From Thiotrichales bacterium (GTDB taxonomy: Bacteria > Pseudomonadota > Gammaproteobacteria > Beggiatoales > Beggiatoaceae), in contig JADGDE010000002.1 of assembly GCA_016745035.1 (NCBI GenBank), positions 310,433 through 374,432 on the forward strand: 64,000 bases of DNA, given 5' to 3'. The position numbers and the translations under genes were made by a program. Below, piece after piece: positions 29,104-38,507 of the stretch (position 1 is its first letter; every line of letters starts with the position of its first letter). The notes below the pieces were generated by a model that was given only the letters and a program-made list of their open reading frames with translations, was not told where the DNA came from and ran no database searches.

Positions 29104-30376
29104 AACAAAGGCCCTCTATTTAAAAACTGCTGCAAATTATCCAACACACTCGTCCTAAAATCCGAGTCAGTGGCAATCAGTTTATACAACTGCAAATCCT
29201 GATCACGGCGCTTGAGCATAATGTCATCAAAGATACTTTCAAACGCCAATTTGCGGTTATGCACATCCGGGTTGTTTTTGTATTTTTCCTCAAAATCGAG
29301 GTGTGCTTGAATGCCATTAAACACGCTTAAAAACTTAACCCGTGCTTCTTCGGGCGTATCGCCCCAGCCATCTGCCCAACGCTGGTTAAAATGGCGGATA
29401 ATCTCATCTAAGGGGTCTTGTTCTTCCTCGGCTAAGTGGCTGCTGCGTGGCTTAGGGTTTTGCGGTACTAATTCGCCTTCCTCTGCCTCCAGCTCAATGC
29501 GATGCCCGAGTTTAACCCGCTCCACCCCATAGGAAGACAAATCCACCACCGCTAAAATTTCATCAATGCTCTCTTGCTGCGGGTCTTTAAGCACCAATTT
29601 AGGCATCAGCAATTTTAAGAACCAGAACAACTGTTCCCAGACGATGATTTCATGCGGCATAATGGCTGCCATTTGTGCATAGATTTTCACAAACTGTTTC
29701 GCCTGTACCTTAAAATCAATGTGGTTCATGTTGTCATGGGCGCTGCCGCTTTGCGAACTGTGTGCCTCATCAATAATTACCGCAAAGCGCTTATTGCTTA
29801 AATTGGCAACGCCATCAACGATAAAAGGGAATTTTTGAATAGTGGTGATAATGATTTTTTTGCCCTGCTCCAAAGCGGTTTTTAATTCTGCCGAGTTATG
29901 CGCTGGGGCAAGGATGTTTTTTACCTCGGAAAAGCTTTTAATATTCTCGCGCAATTGCTTGTCTAATAAACGCCTATCGGTGACCACAATCACCGAATCA
30001 AACAAAGGCAAATCCAAGGCTTTTGCGCCTTTGACATCAATGTGGCGCGGATAAACATCAATCAATTGAAACGCCGCCCAAGTAATAGAATTGGATTTGC
30101 CAGAGCCTGCCGAGTGCTGGATGAGATAGCTACGCCCGACCCCATGCTCGGCAACATCACCGCGCCACATCCAACTGATGATAACGGGGGAAATGCAAAG
30201 TGCGCTTTGCCAATGCCTGACTGGCTGTGCCATCCAAGCGCACGAAATGCTCGATAATATTGGCAAGGCTGGCTTTGCTCAACACCCCACGCCAGAGATA
30301 GGCGGTTTTATGCCCATCTGGGTTGATAGGGTTGCCTGCACCGTGTTGCTTGCCGCGGTTAAACGGTAAAAAGCAA
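29100..30376 (-). pseudogene. hsdR: Type I restriction enzyme HsdR, truncated, deleted and frameshifted
   Basis: Remnant of the DEAD-box motor subunit of a type I restriction system. The 5' part in one frame (CFLPFNRGKQHGAGNPINPD, near 30370-30310) matches the region before Walker A but stops being readable near 30165. The next frame continues with SAGSGKSNSITW (Walker A), VVTDRRLLDKQL and VIIDEAHSSQSG. Right after the DEAH segment the sequence jumps to a C-terminal part (from IDFKVQAKQFV), so the second helicase lobe is deleted. The N-terminal nuclease domain is also missing, cut at the family C repeat at 30377. No hsdM or hsdS is nearby. Non-functional. Confidence 0.88.
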
Positions 30377-30406
30377 GTAGGGTGCGTTAGCAAAGCGTAA
30401 CGCACC
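30377..30406 (+). repeat. Family C palindromic repeat, copy 2
   Basis: 30 bp, GTAGGGTGCGTTAGCAAAGC then GTAACGCACC. It forms the exact 5' boundary of the hsdR remnant. An inverted copy lies at 30488-30516, making an inverted pair around an 81-bp AT-rich spacer. Confidence 0.75.
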
Positions 30407-30776
30407 AATTGAACCCTCTAAACGAATTATTTCCACAATATTAACCGAAACCAATAACAAATATTGTTCGTATTGATATAGAAAACGGTGTGTTACGCTT
30501 TGCTAACGCACCCTACACAAAATAATCAATAACTGAGAGCCAATAAGAGAGCATCATAAAAACTGGCTTGAAAAAATGGACAATGCGAATAAGTTAGCTT
30601 CATTTATATCAAAGCATGACCTACCACCTGATTTAAATAAAAGCTCATGAACAAGCCACTAACCCCATCGAACTGTTCAAAAGGGATGGCGAAGTAACAA
30701 ATGTGCAATACAACTTGACATCAACTAGCGCTTTCCTCAAGCTTAACGCCAATTCCCATCTTATGTAAGGATTTTC
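30407..30776. other. Intergenic remnants between hsdR pseudogene and DUF1456 gene
   Basis: Contains the AT-rich spacer and the inverted family C copy, then 30517-30776 without a full gene. An open stretch without a start codon near 30640-30765 (ending ELFKRDGEVTNVQYNL and on to a stop at 30764) looks like the tail of a lost gene. No function can be given. Confidence 0.45.
30488..30516 (-). repeat. Family C palindromic repeat, copy 3 (inverted)
   Basis: 29 bp, GTGTTACGCTTTGCTAACGC then ACCCTAC, the reverse complement of copy 2 with one change. Confidence 0.75.
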
Positions 30777-31241
30777 ATGACCAGCAACGATGTGCTACGC
30801 CGGATTCGCTATATTTTTGATTTTAACGATGCCAAAATGATCGCTATTTTTGCTAAAGCCGATCACACGGTTACTCGTAGTGAAGTTAGTAATTGGCTTA
30901 AGCAAGAAGACGCACCAAATTATCAAAAATGTAATGATCTCACCTTAGCTCTGTTTCTAAACGGTTTGATTAATGATAAGCGCGGCAAGAAAGAGGGAGA
31001 AGCGCCTAAGGCTGAAAAACGCTTGAGCAATAATATGATTTTTATGAAATTGAAAATTGCGCTGAATCTCAAAGCTGAAGATGTCTTAGCCATTATGGAA
31101 TTATCAGAGCTTAAAATTAGTAAACATGAATTAAGTGCGTTTTTTCGCAAACGCGATCATAAACATTATCGCGAGTGTAAAGATCAAATTTTGCGTAATT
31201 TTTTGATGGGTTTGCAGTTAAAGTATCACGATGAATCCTAA
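30777..31241 (+). CDS. DUF1456 family protein (YehS-like)
   Basis: 154-aa cytoplasmic protein made of two similar DUF1456 repeats: residues 1-70 (NDVLRRIRYIFDFNDAKMIAI, then SNWLKQEDAPNYQKCND, ALFLNGLI) and about 85-150 (LKIALNLKAEDVLAIMEL, then SAFFRKRDHKHYRECKDQ, NFLMGL). The family is common in gammaproteobacteria and has no established function. An AAGGA ribosome-binding site lies 7 nt before the ATG. The gene is monocistronic and ends before a bidirectional terminator shared with trpB. Confidence 0.9.
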   Translation: MTSNDVLRRIRYIFDFNDAKMIAIFAKADHTVTRSEVSNWLKQEDAPNYQKCNDLTLALFLNGLINDKRGKKEGEAPKAEKRLSNNMIFMKLKIALNLKAEDVLAIMELSELKISKHELSAFFRKRDHKHYRECKDQILRNFLMGLQLKYHDES

Positions 31242-31312
31242 GATTTAACGTAAACGATAATTTGCATGACAGTTAGGTTTAGTAATATCTGTGGCTTTAT
31301 CTATAGCATAAA

Positions 31313-31359
31313 CGAAGCCTAAAAAATTAAGTTTTTCCCTTCTCAATTTTTTGGCTTCG
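31313..31359. terminator. Bidirectional terminator between DUF1456 gene and trpB
   Basis: CGAAGCC(T)AAAAAATT (31313-31328) pairs with AATTTTTTGGCTTCG (31345-31359) with one bulged base around a 16-nt loop. A/T runs at the base of the inner stem give a T-tract in either direction, suiting the convergent genes on either side. Confidence 0.65.
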
Positions 31360-31398
31360 GTCGGCGCATGGCAGCAAAGCTTTTATGCGCCTTATGGG

Positions 31399-32616
31399 CT
31401 AAAATTTTGCGTTAGGCACAGGGTGATTATCAACGACAAAATCAATGTCTTTGTCACCACGACCACTGAGATTGACCAAAATGCTTTTACCCTCTCCCAA
31501 GGTTTTCGCCAGTTTCATGGCATAAGCTACCGCGTGAGCAGACTCAAGTGCGGGAATAATGCCCTCTAATTGCGACAGTGTATAAAAAGCAGCAACCGCT
31601 TCTTCATCATCACACAAGCCGACTTGTGTGCGCCCGATTTCCTTAAGGTACGCATGTTCAGGGCCGACAGAAGGATAATCAATACCTGAACCAATCGAAT
31701 AAACTGGGGCAGGTTCCCCTTTGTCATCTTTAAGCATAATTGAATTAAATCCATGCATTATGCCTTCTTCACCATAGGTTAAAGTGGCTGCATGTTCGCC
31801 TAGGTTTTCGCCTCTACCTAAGGGTTCTACGCCGTGCAGTTCTACATCCTCATCTTCAATAAACCCTGCAAACATACCCATCGCATTGGATCCACCGCCA
31901 ACACAAGCAACCACAGCATCGGGCAAGCCTTTTTCGTGTTCGGCAAATTGTTCTTTAGATTCATATCCCAGCACAGCTTGAAAGTCTCGAACCATCATCG
32001 GAAAGGGGTGTGGACCTACGACTGAACCAATACAATAAATCGCCTCATCAGCTTGGGAGACGTAGCTTTCAAAGGCTGAGTCCACTGCTTCTTTTAAGGT
32101 TTTTAAGCCATGCGTTGCAGGTATAACCTTTGCGCCTAAGATTTTCATCCGCACCACATTGGGATGTTCTTTGGCAATATCGACTTCACCCATGTGAATT
32201 TCACATTCAAGACCAAAATAAGCCGCTGCAGTAGCCAGAGCAACGCCATGTTGACCCGCACCTGTTTCGGCGATAACTTTTTTCTTACCCAAATGTTTGG
32301 CTAAAATAACCTCTCCCATGCAATGGTTGAGTTTGTGCGCCCCTGTGTGGTTTAAGTCTTCTCTTTTTAAGTAAATTTTTGCCCCACCACAATGCGCGGT
32401 TAAATTTTTGGCAAAGAAAACTGGGGTCGGTCGCCCTTGATAATGCTTACGGACATATTTCAACTCATCTAAAAAAGCTTGAGAGTTTTTTATTTCTTTA
32501 TAAGCTTTGGTGATTTCTGCAAAAGGGGCTTCTAAAACCGGGGGTACATATGCGCCACCAAATTTGCCAAAAAAACCATTTTCATCAGGCATGGTAGCTA
32601 AATAATTATCGTGCAT
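31399..32616 (-). CDS. trpB: Tryptophan synthase beta chain, divergent orphan
   Basis: 405-aa PLP enzyme that joins indole and serine to make tryptophan. The PLP lysine is Lys95 in [13 protein letters not shown], the catalytic glutamate is Glu117 in AETGAGQHG, and the phosphate-binding [12 protein letters not shown] and C-terminal NLSGRGDKD are intact, so it should be active. It departs from the usual TrpB1 around the PLP lysine (HKLNHCMGE rather than HKINNVLGQ) and in [20 protein letters not shown]. There is no trpA or trpF next to it, which is unusual for TrpB1 in this group. AAGGA lies 9 nt before the ATG. Confidence 0.9.
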   Translation of the reverse strand: MHDNYLATMPDENGFFGKFGGAYVPPVLEAPFAEITKAYKEIKNSQAFLDELKYVRKHYQGRPTPVFFAKNLTAHCGGAKIYLKREDLNHTGAHKLNHCMGEVILAKHLGKKKVIAETGAGQHGVALATAAAYFGLECEIHMGEVDIAKEHPNVVRMKILGAKVIPATHGLKTLKEAVDSAFESYVSQADEAIYCIGSVVGPHPFPMMVRDFQAVLGYESKEQFAEHEKGLPDAVVACVGGGSNAMGMFAGFIEDEDVELHGVEPLGRGENLGEHAATLTYGEEGIMHGFNSIMLKDDKGEPAPVYSIGSGIDYPSVGPEHAYLKEIGRTQVGLCDDEEAVAAFYTLSQLEGIIPALESAHAVAYAMKLAKTLGEGKSILVNLSGRGDKDIDFVVDNHPVPNAKF

Positions 32617-32694
32617 TTATGTCATCCTTCATATCCGAACACAGACTCGGCTATTATAACGGATGATATGCCACAGCGACTTTTTAAATGGTGC

Positions 32695-32895
32695 TTATTT
32701 GCCACCACTATAATGGCGAAAATCTCCGCCTGAGGAGCCATAGCTGCTGCCAACACTGCCACTGCGATTACTATAGCTGGATTGAATTTGGGTTAAGCCC
32801 TGAAAATTGGGCGCAGGTACTTTGCTATCGGCATAGGTAAAATAGCCCATGCTACCAGCTAAACTTAATAAAACCCCATGCGCGAGCACTTTCAT
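32695..32895 (-). CDS. Small secreted Ser/Gly-rich protein
   Basis: 66 aa when started at MKVLAHG, whose ATG overlaps the upstream stop (ATGA at 32892-32895). A signal peptide (VLLSLAGSMGYFTYA) is followed by a short mature region rich in Ser, Gly and Tyr (YSNRSGSVGSSYGSSGGDF). Family not recognised. Translational coupling to the DUF1269-like gene and the close DUF302 gene suggests one three-gene unit. No cysteines, so it is not a lipoprotein. Confidence 0.65.
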   Translation of the reverse strand: MKVLAHGVLLSLAGSMGYFTYADSKVPAPNFQGLTQIQSSYSNRSGSVGSSYGSSGGDFRHYSGGK

Positions 32896-33413
32896 CGGCA
32901 AACCTGACTATCTTCGGTTAATAAGCGCACATCGGCACTGGGGTCGATGTACTGAATGGCTTTGACTGTTTCAGCTATGCGATTGTTAGGAATATCTAGC
33001 ATAAGTAAAATTTCCCCACGTTCAATACACAATCCCACGCCATCAATTTCTTTTTTGGGAATACCAGAGGCAACCAAAGCGGAGACAGCTCCGCCAAAGC
33101 CTATCCCGGTGATGGTCGTGGTTAATAAGATCGCAGCACCGCCTAAGACTAAACCCGCAGGTGGAAAACTCACTACCAATAAACCTGAGAGTAATCCCGC
33201 TGTTCCACCGATACTTGCACCCAAACCTAAACCATATTTAATTTGGGTTTTATCACTTAGCTGTGCCGAGGGTAAGTCACTAATATCAATCCGCTCATGC
33301 GCCATAATATGAATGACTTTCTCACTTAAACCTGAAGATTTAAGTTCAAAAACAATCTCTCGACACAATTGGATATTGGGCAGAAGAAAGTAAAGGCGCT
33401 GTTGCTGGATCAT
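32892..33413 (-). CDS. DUF1269-like membrane protein
   Basis: 173 aa. A cytoplasmic ferredoxin-like N-terminal half (residues 1-60) leads into a Gly-rich double hydrophobic segment (GLGLGASIGGTAGLLSGLLV and GLVLGGAAILLTTTITGIGF) typical of DUF1269 and general-stress membrane proteins, then a short C-terminal domain (GVGLCIERGEILLMLDI). Probable inner-membrane protein of unknown function, often seen with stress genes. It starts 1 bp after the DUF302 gene stop and overlaps the next gene by 4 bp. Confidence 0.7.
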   Translation of the reverse strand: MIQQQRLYFLLPNIQLCREIVFELKSSGLSEKVIHIMAHERIDISDLPSAQLSDKTQIKYGLGLGASIGGTAGLLSGLLVVSFPPAGLVLGGAAILLTTTITGIGFGGAVSALVASGIPKKEIDGVGLCIERGEILLMLDIPNNRIAETVKAIQYIDPSADVRLLTEDSQVCR

Positions 33414-33414
33414 A

Positions 33415-33810
33415 TTATTGTGCTTGATCGATCATGTTTGTCATGACAACTTCGACTTCGGAGGCTAAGGTCTGTAACTGAGCATCATCATTGACCAAGC
33501 CTAATAATGCTGTGGGTTTAACCATATTAATTTGGGTTTGTCCATCAGGGTCTTGATAAACAGAAATTCGACAAGGTAAAGAGCTGCTGAGCGCCATATC
33601 CGTTTCTAACACTTGTTTGGCTTTCATGGGGTTGCAAATTTCTAAAACTTGGCAGGGGGCGCTAAAGTCCACCCCTTTGCTGGCAAAAATAGCGGTAAAA
33701 TTATAAGTATGTAATACCCCAAATTTTTGCGCTTGAACCGCTGCTTGCAGATCAGTCACAGCTTGTTCAACGGTTTTTTTACTGCTCACTTGATAAATAG
33801 ATGAAGACAT
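33415..33810 (-). CDS. DUF302 domain protein
   Basis: 131 aa, one DUF302 domain: TVEQAVTDLQAAVQAQKFGVLHTYN, the CQVLEICNPMKAKQVLE segment and SLPCRISVYQDPDGQTQINMV. DUF302 proteins are small and soluble, of unknown function, and frequent in sulfur and metal-stressed bacteria. Three cysteines (in APCQVLEIC and LPCR) may be relevant. First gene of the three-gene unit 33810 to 32695. Confidence 0.88.
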   Translation of the reverse strand: MSSSIYQVSSKKTVEQAVTDLQAAVQAQKFGVLHTYNFTAIFASKGVDFSAPCQVLEICNPMKAKQVLETDMALSSSLPCRISVYQDPDGQTQINMVKPTALLGLVNDDAQLQTLASEVEVVMTNMIDQAQ

Positions 33811-34119
33811 ACACGCTTCCTTGCATCATGGTAATGGATAGAGATAAAGCTAAGTCCAACGCCGCTTAATGAAGTGCGAAGACACTGATATCCATGTTAT
33901 ACATCAAATCCACTTGCGACAAGACAGTCGTTTTTCACCTGCCTTGTATTAGATGATATGAGTATAACATCCGCTATTAACAGTGCCGTATCAACTCCTT
34001 TTGTCAAAAAACTGCGTTGATAAGTGTTCTATTAATAACAGGTTAGCTTGCCAGATGCAAGGTAGAACCCGGCACGCGAAAAGATAATCGCGTCTGTTTT
34101 GTTGGGTTCTATTAAAGGT
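33811..34119. other. Intergenic region between suhB and the DUF302 unit
   Basis: 309 bp, no gene seen. It should contain the promoter of the DUF302 unit and the end of the rpmB-suhB transcript. The only clear structure is the nested hairpin at 34063-34111. Confidence 0.6.
34063..34111 (-). terminator. Nested hairpin after suhB
   Basis: TAGAACCC (34063-34070) pairs with GGGTTCTA (34104-34111), and within it ACGCGA pairs with TCGCGT. It lies 9 bp past the suhB stop, where a transcript end is expected. No T-run follows, so factor-independent termination is uncertain. Confidence 0.5.
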
Positions 34120-34917
34120 TTATTTTGGAGGGGTTTCTAAGCAGTCGCTTATTTGTGCCAGCATTTGCTGATGAATGCGTGGATTAGCAGCTAGAATATG
34201 TCCAGATTCGAGGTAATTATTGCCCCCGGCTAAATCGGTCACAATGCCACCAGCTTCTTGAACTAGCAATACACCTGCGGCAATATCCCAAGTGCTTAAG
34301 TCAAATTCCCAAAAACCATCAAAACGCCCAGAGGCAACATGGGCTAAATCCAGTGCCGCAGAGCCAGCACGGCGAATACCAACACACCGAGGAATAAAGT
34401 TTTTAAAGGTGGTGACATAATCATCTACCCAGCGGGCATTACGAAACGGAAAACCGGTGCCGAGCAAACTATTGCCTAAGCGGCGCTCTTGTGTGACTCG
34501 CATACGGCGATTATTGAGCTGCGCCCCTTCACCACGGCTGGCGGTGAATAATTCTTGACGCATGGGGTCATAAATTACTGCATGTTCGAGTTTACCGCGA
34601 CACTGTAAGGCGATGGAGACCCCAAATTGCGGATAACCATGAATAAAGTTAGTCGTGCCATCTAAAGGATCAATAATCCAACAGCAATCTTGTACCCCTT
34701 CTTGCATCCCAGTCTCTTCGGCCAAAATGCTGTAATCGGGATACGACTGACGCAAGGTGTCAATAATGACTTTTTCCGCCTTTTTATCCACCTCGGTGAC
34801 AAAATCGTTATAGCCTTTTTGCTGAACTTGAAAATGATCTTGTCTGTCCATCGCTTGCGTAATGACGCTGCCAGCACGACGTGCTGCCGTAATAGCGGTC
34901 TTGAGAATTGGCTGCAT
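34120..34917 (-). CDS. suhB: Inositol-1-monophosphatase (SuhB)
   Basis: 265-aa Mg2+-dependent phosphatase, which in E. coli also joins rRNA antitermination complexes. Motifs: SILAEETG, WIIDPLDGTTNFIHGYP and the C-terminal STWDIAAGVLLVQEAGG are intact. The GTTNF form separates it from the CysQ at 1-616. It starts 8 bp after ispA and is the end of a probable rpmB-rpmG-ispA-suhB transcript. Confidence 0.95.
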   Translation of the reverse strand: MQPILKTAITAARRAGSVITQAMDRQDHFQVQQKGYNDFVTEVDKKAEKVIIDTLRQSYPDYSILAEETGMQEGVQDCCWIIDPLDGTTNFIHGYPQFGVSIALQCRGKLEHAVIYDPMRQELFTASRGEGAQLNNRRMRVTQERRLGNSLLGTGFPFRNARWVDDYVTTFKNFIPRCVGIRRAGSAALDLAHVASGRFDGFWEFDLSTWDIAAGVLLVQEAGGIVTDLAGGNNYLESGHILAANPRIHQQMLAQISDCLETPPK

Positions 34918-34925
34918 GAGGGTTC

Positions 34926-35837
34926 CTAAAAGCGACGGTGAATAATATAGTTGGCAAGCCAGTGTAGGGGCGTGACTTTGTCCGCGTCAAAATGCTTGAG
35001 GCTATCGAGGGCATCATTGACCAAATCAGCAGCGCGTATTTGCGCTTCTTTCAGCCCCAATAAAGCCGGATAAGTGGGTTTATTTAAGGCCTTATCTGCG
35101 CCTTGAGTTTTGCCCAGAGTGGCGGTATCAGCGGTCTCGTCTAAGACATCATCTTGAATTTGGAAAGCCAGGCCTATGCAATGGGCATAATGTAATAAGG
35201 CTTGTGTTTGTTCGGTGCTGATATGCTCGGCGGCATGAATGGCTAATTGCACTGAAGCACTGATCAGCGCCCCAGTTTTATGTAGGTGCATGTTTTCAAG
35301 TTCGGCTAAATTCAGTTGCTTGCCCACCGCAGCCATATCTAAGGCTTGTCCGCCAACCATACCGCGAGAACCAGCCGCACGAGCGAGGCTTTCGACCATT
35401 TTTAGGCGTTGTTCGGCACTTAAATCAGGGGCAGAACTCAACACTTGAAAAGCTAAGGTTTGTAGGGCATCACCGACTAATACTGCCGTTGGCTCATCAA
35501 AGGCTTTATGGCATGTAGGCTGTCCACGTCGCAAATCATCGTCATCCATGCAAGGTAAGTCATCATGGACTAAAGAATAAGCGTGGATTAATTCGAGCGC
35601 ACAAGCAGGCGCATCTAAACGGGATACAGGAATATCGAGGGCTTTACCAGTTAGATAAACCAGCAAAGGGCGCAGGCGCTTACCGCCTTGCAAGACTGCA
35701 TAACGCATCGCCTCATGCAAACGAAAAGGCAGGACATCTTTAGCCGTTAAACAGTCTTCAAGCTGTTTAGAAGCCCGCTGTTGATAGCTTTTAACATCCG
35801 CTTCAACAGCGCGTCCAAGACTCTCTTGAGCGTTCAT
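34926..35837 (-). CDS. ispA: Farnesyl diphosphate synthase (geranylgeranyl/polyprenyl synthase family)
   Basis: 303-aa short-chain isoprenyl diphosphate synthase that extends DMAPP with IPP to FPP. First aspartate-rich motif LVHDDLPCMDDDDLRRG and second motif FQIQDDVLDETAD are intact, as is the KTGALI segment. IspA is usually next to xseB and dxs; here it sits between rpmG (21 bp) and suhB (8 bp). Confidence 0.95.
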   Translation of the reverse strand: MNAQESLGRAVEADVKSYQQRASKQLEDCLTAKDVLPFRLHEAMRYAVLQGGKRLRPLLVYLTGKALDIPVSRLDAPACALELIHAYSLVHDDLPCMDDDDLRRGQPTCHKAFDEPTAVLVGDALQTLAFQVLSSAPDLSAEQRLKMVESLARAAGSRGMVGGQALDMAAVGKQLNLAELENMHLHKTGALISASVQLAIHAAEHISTEQTQALLHYAHCIGLAFQIQDDVLDETADTATLGKTQGADKALNKPTYPALLGLKEAQIRAADLVNDALDSLKHFDADKVTPLHWLANYIIHRRF

Positions 35838-35858
35838 CTGTCAATTTGCCAAAGGCAA

Positions 35859-36014
35859 TTATTTGATTTTGGCTTCTTTATATTCAACGTGTTTACGAAC
35901 AACCGGATCGTATTTTTTAAATACTAACTTACCTGTGGTGGTTCGTTTGTTTTTAGTCGTGGTATAAAAGTGACCGGTACCCGCACTTGAGACCAATTTG
36001 ATTTTATCTCTCAT
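35859..36014 (-). CDS. rpmG: 50S ribosomal protein L33
   Basis: 51-aa ribosomal protein, translation [20 protein letters not shown], then [20 protein letters not shown] and so on to KEAKIK. The length and sequence are typical of the zinc-free (C-minus) L33 form since the CxxC pairs are absent. It starts 12 bp after the rpmB stop and 21 bp upstream of ispA. Confidence 0.96.
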   Translation of the reverse strand: MRDKIKLVSSAGTGHFYTTTKNKRTTTGKLVFKKYDPVVRKHVEYKEAKIK

Positions 36015-36026
36015 GATAAGCTCCGA

Positions 36027-36263
36027 TTAAACTTTTTCGCCATTGGCACGTAAATCAGCTAACACAGCATCAATGCCGCGTTTATCGATAGTGCGCATAG
36101 CTTTAGCGGTTAGACGCAATTTAACCCAACGGTTTTCGCTGGCAACCCAGAAACGATGGGTATGTAAATTAGGTAAAAAACGACGACGGGTTTTGTTGTG
36201 CGCGTGGGAAACATTGTTTCCAGCCGTTGCACGCTTACCCGTTACTTGGCAGACTCTAGACAT
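36027..36263 (-). CDS. rpmB: 50S ribosomal protein L28
   Basis: 78-aa ribosomal protein: [20 protein letters not shown] at the N-terminus, then [16 protein letters not shown] and [17 protein letters not shown]. Normal length, followed closely by rpmG as in most proteobacteria. First gene of a four-gene unit; its promoter must lie in the 36264-36470 stretch. Confidence 0.97.
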   Translation of the reverse strand: MSRVCQVTGKRATAGNNVSHAHNKTRRRFLPNLHTHRFWVASENRWVKLRLTAKAMRTIDKRGIDAVLADLRANGEKV

Positions 36264-36951
36264 GGCTATAAATTCTCAACATAAAGCTGTAAAAACAAAA
36301 GCCGACCACTATATAAGATAATCAACAAGATGGCAAGCTTTAACTTGTGTTTAATCAGGCTCATTTCCTATGAAGTAAATATCCTCTAAACTTATGGCGA
36401 CGATCTTCTCCTCGTGGGGCTGTTAAATGTTCACCTCATTTTAAATTCATCGTTCATTACCCTTAGTTTACTGATGTTACGCACTAAGCCAATTTTTGTC
36501 ACAATACTGTGATTTTCCACCTGCCTAGTGATATTTAGCCGTGGAGCAATGGCGGTTTTTTTACCTTTTGGGGTAAAAAAGAAGCCTTTGCGTAACATCA
36601 GTTAGCTTATTTCTTCATACTACACAAGCATAAGCCACCTGGTTTTGGGTAATTTTCATTATAAATAAACAACTTGTAAGAATTGTAAGCTGTTTTTTCT
36701 TATGTAACTCATTGAGTGTTTATTTTAGAGTTTTTAAATGAAACAACCCTGTGATAATAGTGTGTATTGGTAGACAAACATAACTATTGCGGCATAATAT
36801 GTGCGTGTACCTGTCTCAAATTGAAAACTAAGTTCACAGACCGCCGAAGGGAAATACGGCAAATCACTAGCTAAGCACTATATTCATTTAACAACAACAA
36901 TGTGACTTGAGATAAGGGTAAAACTCCACCAAATTAGGGTTTATCAGCACG
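36264..36951. other. Intergenic region between divergent rpmB and sensor kinase gene
   Basis: 688 bp. It contains family A repeat copy 4 in the middle and should hold both divergent promoters. The part 36605-36950 is AT-rich with no reading frame of note. I see no tRNA or recognised riboswitch. Confidence 0.55.
36471..36601 (-). repeat. MITE-like repeat family A, copy 4 (inverted)
   Basis: 131 bp, termini CTGATGTTACGCACTAAG and CTTTGCGTAACATCAG; interior is the reverse complement of copies 1, 3 and 5. Flanks TTAGTTTA (left) and TTAGCTTA (right) agree at 7 of 8 bases, a probable target duplication. Confidence 0.9.
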
Positions 36952-38445
36952 ATGAACAAAGTACATGAAACAGTTGCTAAACGCACTGTCCTGCTGACTT
37001 TTGTTGGTTTCATACTCATTTTAGGCGTGTTAATTTCAGCAATTACCGTCAGCCTAAATAGCTTTTGGCGTGAAAACCAACGTTTCGAGCAATTGTTCGA
37101 TACCAATATGCAAAAATCTGAATATTTGCATATCATGCGCGATGCGGCATGGGAACGGGTTATGCGCGTTTTTATGATCGAAAGACTGCGCAATAGTCTC
37201 GATGCCATCGACCAATGGGAAGCTTTTAATGCCAGTGCCAGCGATTTTATGAGCGCGCGGGAAAAGCTCTTATTATTGCCCCTGACTGCCAAAGAAAAAC
37301 TTACCCTAGAGCAACAACGCCAAGCCTTAAGTGTCGCTTATCAAACCTTTAACGAAGTGATTAGTGCTATTCACGAAGAAGATTACGCCTTAGCCGATGC
37401 CAAAATGGAACAAGTCGCAGAAACGGCTGAGTTGATTAAAAACAGTCTGGACCAATTGATTCAAGTCAGTAAAAAACAAGCTTATATTGAACTCCAAGAT
37501 GCCAAGACCGCCTATGTAGAAGCCCGCGACCATGTGTCTGTTTTGGCATTGATTGCCATTTTCATTTCTATCGCCGTTGGGGTTTTTATCGTTACCCGCA
37601 TTCGTCTGCAACAACAATTACTCAGTTATGCCCTCGATAGTATGCAGCAAAATATGGAACAGCTCAGCGATCGGGTATCGGCGCGAACTTTAGAACTCAA
37701 AGATGCGCGTGATGCCGCACTTAATGCCAGTCAAGTTAAATCGCGTTTTTTAGCCAATATGTCGCATGAATTGCGCACGCCGCTCAATGCTGTGATAGGT
37801 TACAGCGAAATGCTCAGCGAAGAAGCCGAGGCGCAAGGACAGTTTGAGACTTATCAAGACATCGAAAAAATCCATTCTGCGGGCAAATATCTCTTGGATT
37901 TAATCAACGATATTTTAGATATTTCCAAAATTGAAGCGGGGAAAATGGCTTTATACACCACCGAGTTTGAACTCAAACCCGTGATTGACGATGTGGTTAG
38001 TACGATTAAACCCTTGGTGCGCCGTAATCACAATCAATTCCAAGTTGATTTTGATAAAAACATTAAAAAAATCTACGCCGATCCAACCCGTGTGCGACAA
38101 ATTTTGTTTAACTTGCTAAGTAATTCGGCAAAATTCACCGAAAAAGGTAAAGTTAGCTTAGAAGTCAAATCCTATCAAGACAATCAACAACGCCCTTGGC
38201 TACTGTATCGCATCGAAGATACCGGGATTGGTATTCCTAAAGACAAACAAGACCAGCTTTTCAAGGCCTTTTCGCAAATTGATGATCACAACCTTACCCA
38301 CAAATATGGTGGCACTGGTCTTGGCTTGGTGATTTGTTTGCATTTTTGCAAAATGATGGGCGGCTATATCGAAGTCGATAGCGACACCGGACAAGGCAGT
38401 TGTTTTAGCGTTCATCTGCCACAGCATTGTGATGTCGTCGAATAG
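36952..38445 (+). CDS. Membrane sensor histidine kinase
   Basis: 497 aa. Membrane segment (about residues 12-34), a helical periplasmic sensing domain of about 155 residues (four-helix, chemoreceptor-like), second membrane segment (about 193-213), a coiled-coil linker, then HisKA with phospho-acceptor His272 in MSHELRTPLNAVIGYSEML and a HATPase_c domain with NLLSNSAKF (N box), EDTGIGIPKDKQDQLF (G1) and YGGTGLGLVI (G2). No HAMP domain is obvious. No response regulator lies beside it, so it is an orphan kinase. The signal is unknown. Confidence 0.93.
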   Translation: MNKVHETVAKRTVLLTFVGFILILGVLISAITVSLNSFWRENQRFEQLFDTNMQKSEYLHIMRDAAWERVMRVFMIERLRNSLDAIDQWEAFNASASDFMSAREKLLLLPLTAKEKLTLEQQRQALSVAYQTFNEVISAIHEEDYALADAKMEQVAETAELIKNSLDQLIQVSKKQAYIELQDAKTAYVEARDHVSVLALIAIFISIAVGVFIVTRIRLQQQLLSYALDSMQQNMEQLSDRVSARTLELKDARDAALNASQVKSRFLANMSHELRTPLNAVIGYSEMLSEEAEAQGQFETYQDIEKIHSAGKYLLDLINDILDISKIEAGKMALYTTEFELKPVIDDVVSTIKPLVRRNHNQFQVDFDKNIKKIYADPTRVRQILFNLLSNSAKFTEKGKVSLEVKSYQDNQQRPWLLYRIEDTGIGIPKDKQDQLFKAFSQIDDHNLTHKYGGTGLGLVICLHFCKMMGGYIEVDSDTGQGSCFSVHLPQHCDVVE

Positions 38446-38507
38446 CTTGGCGCACAGTTCTATCTGCGCTATAGTGCGCCGTCACTGTCACTTGCCAACA
38501 ATTCATT

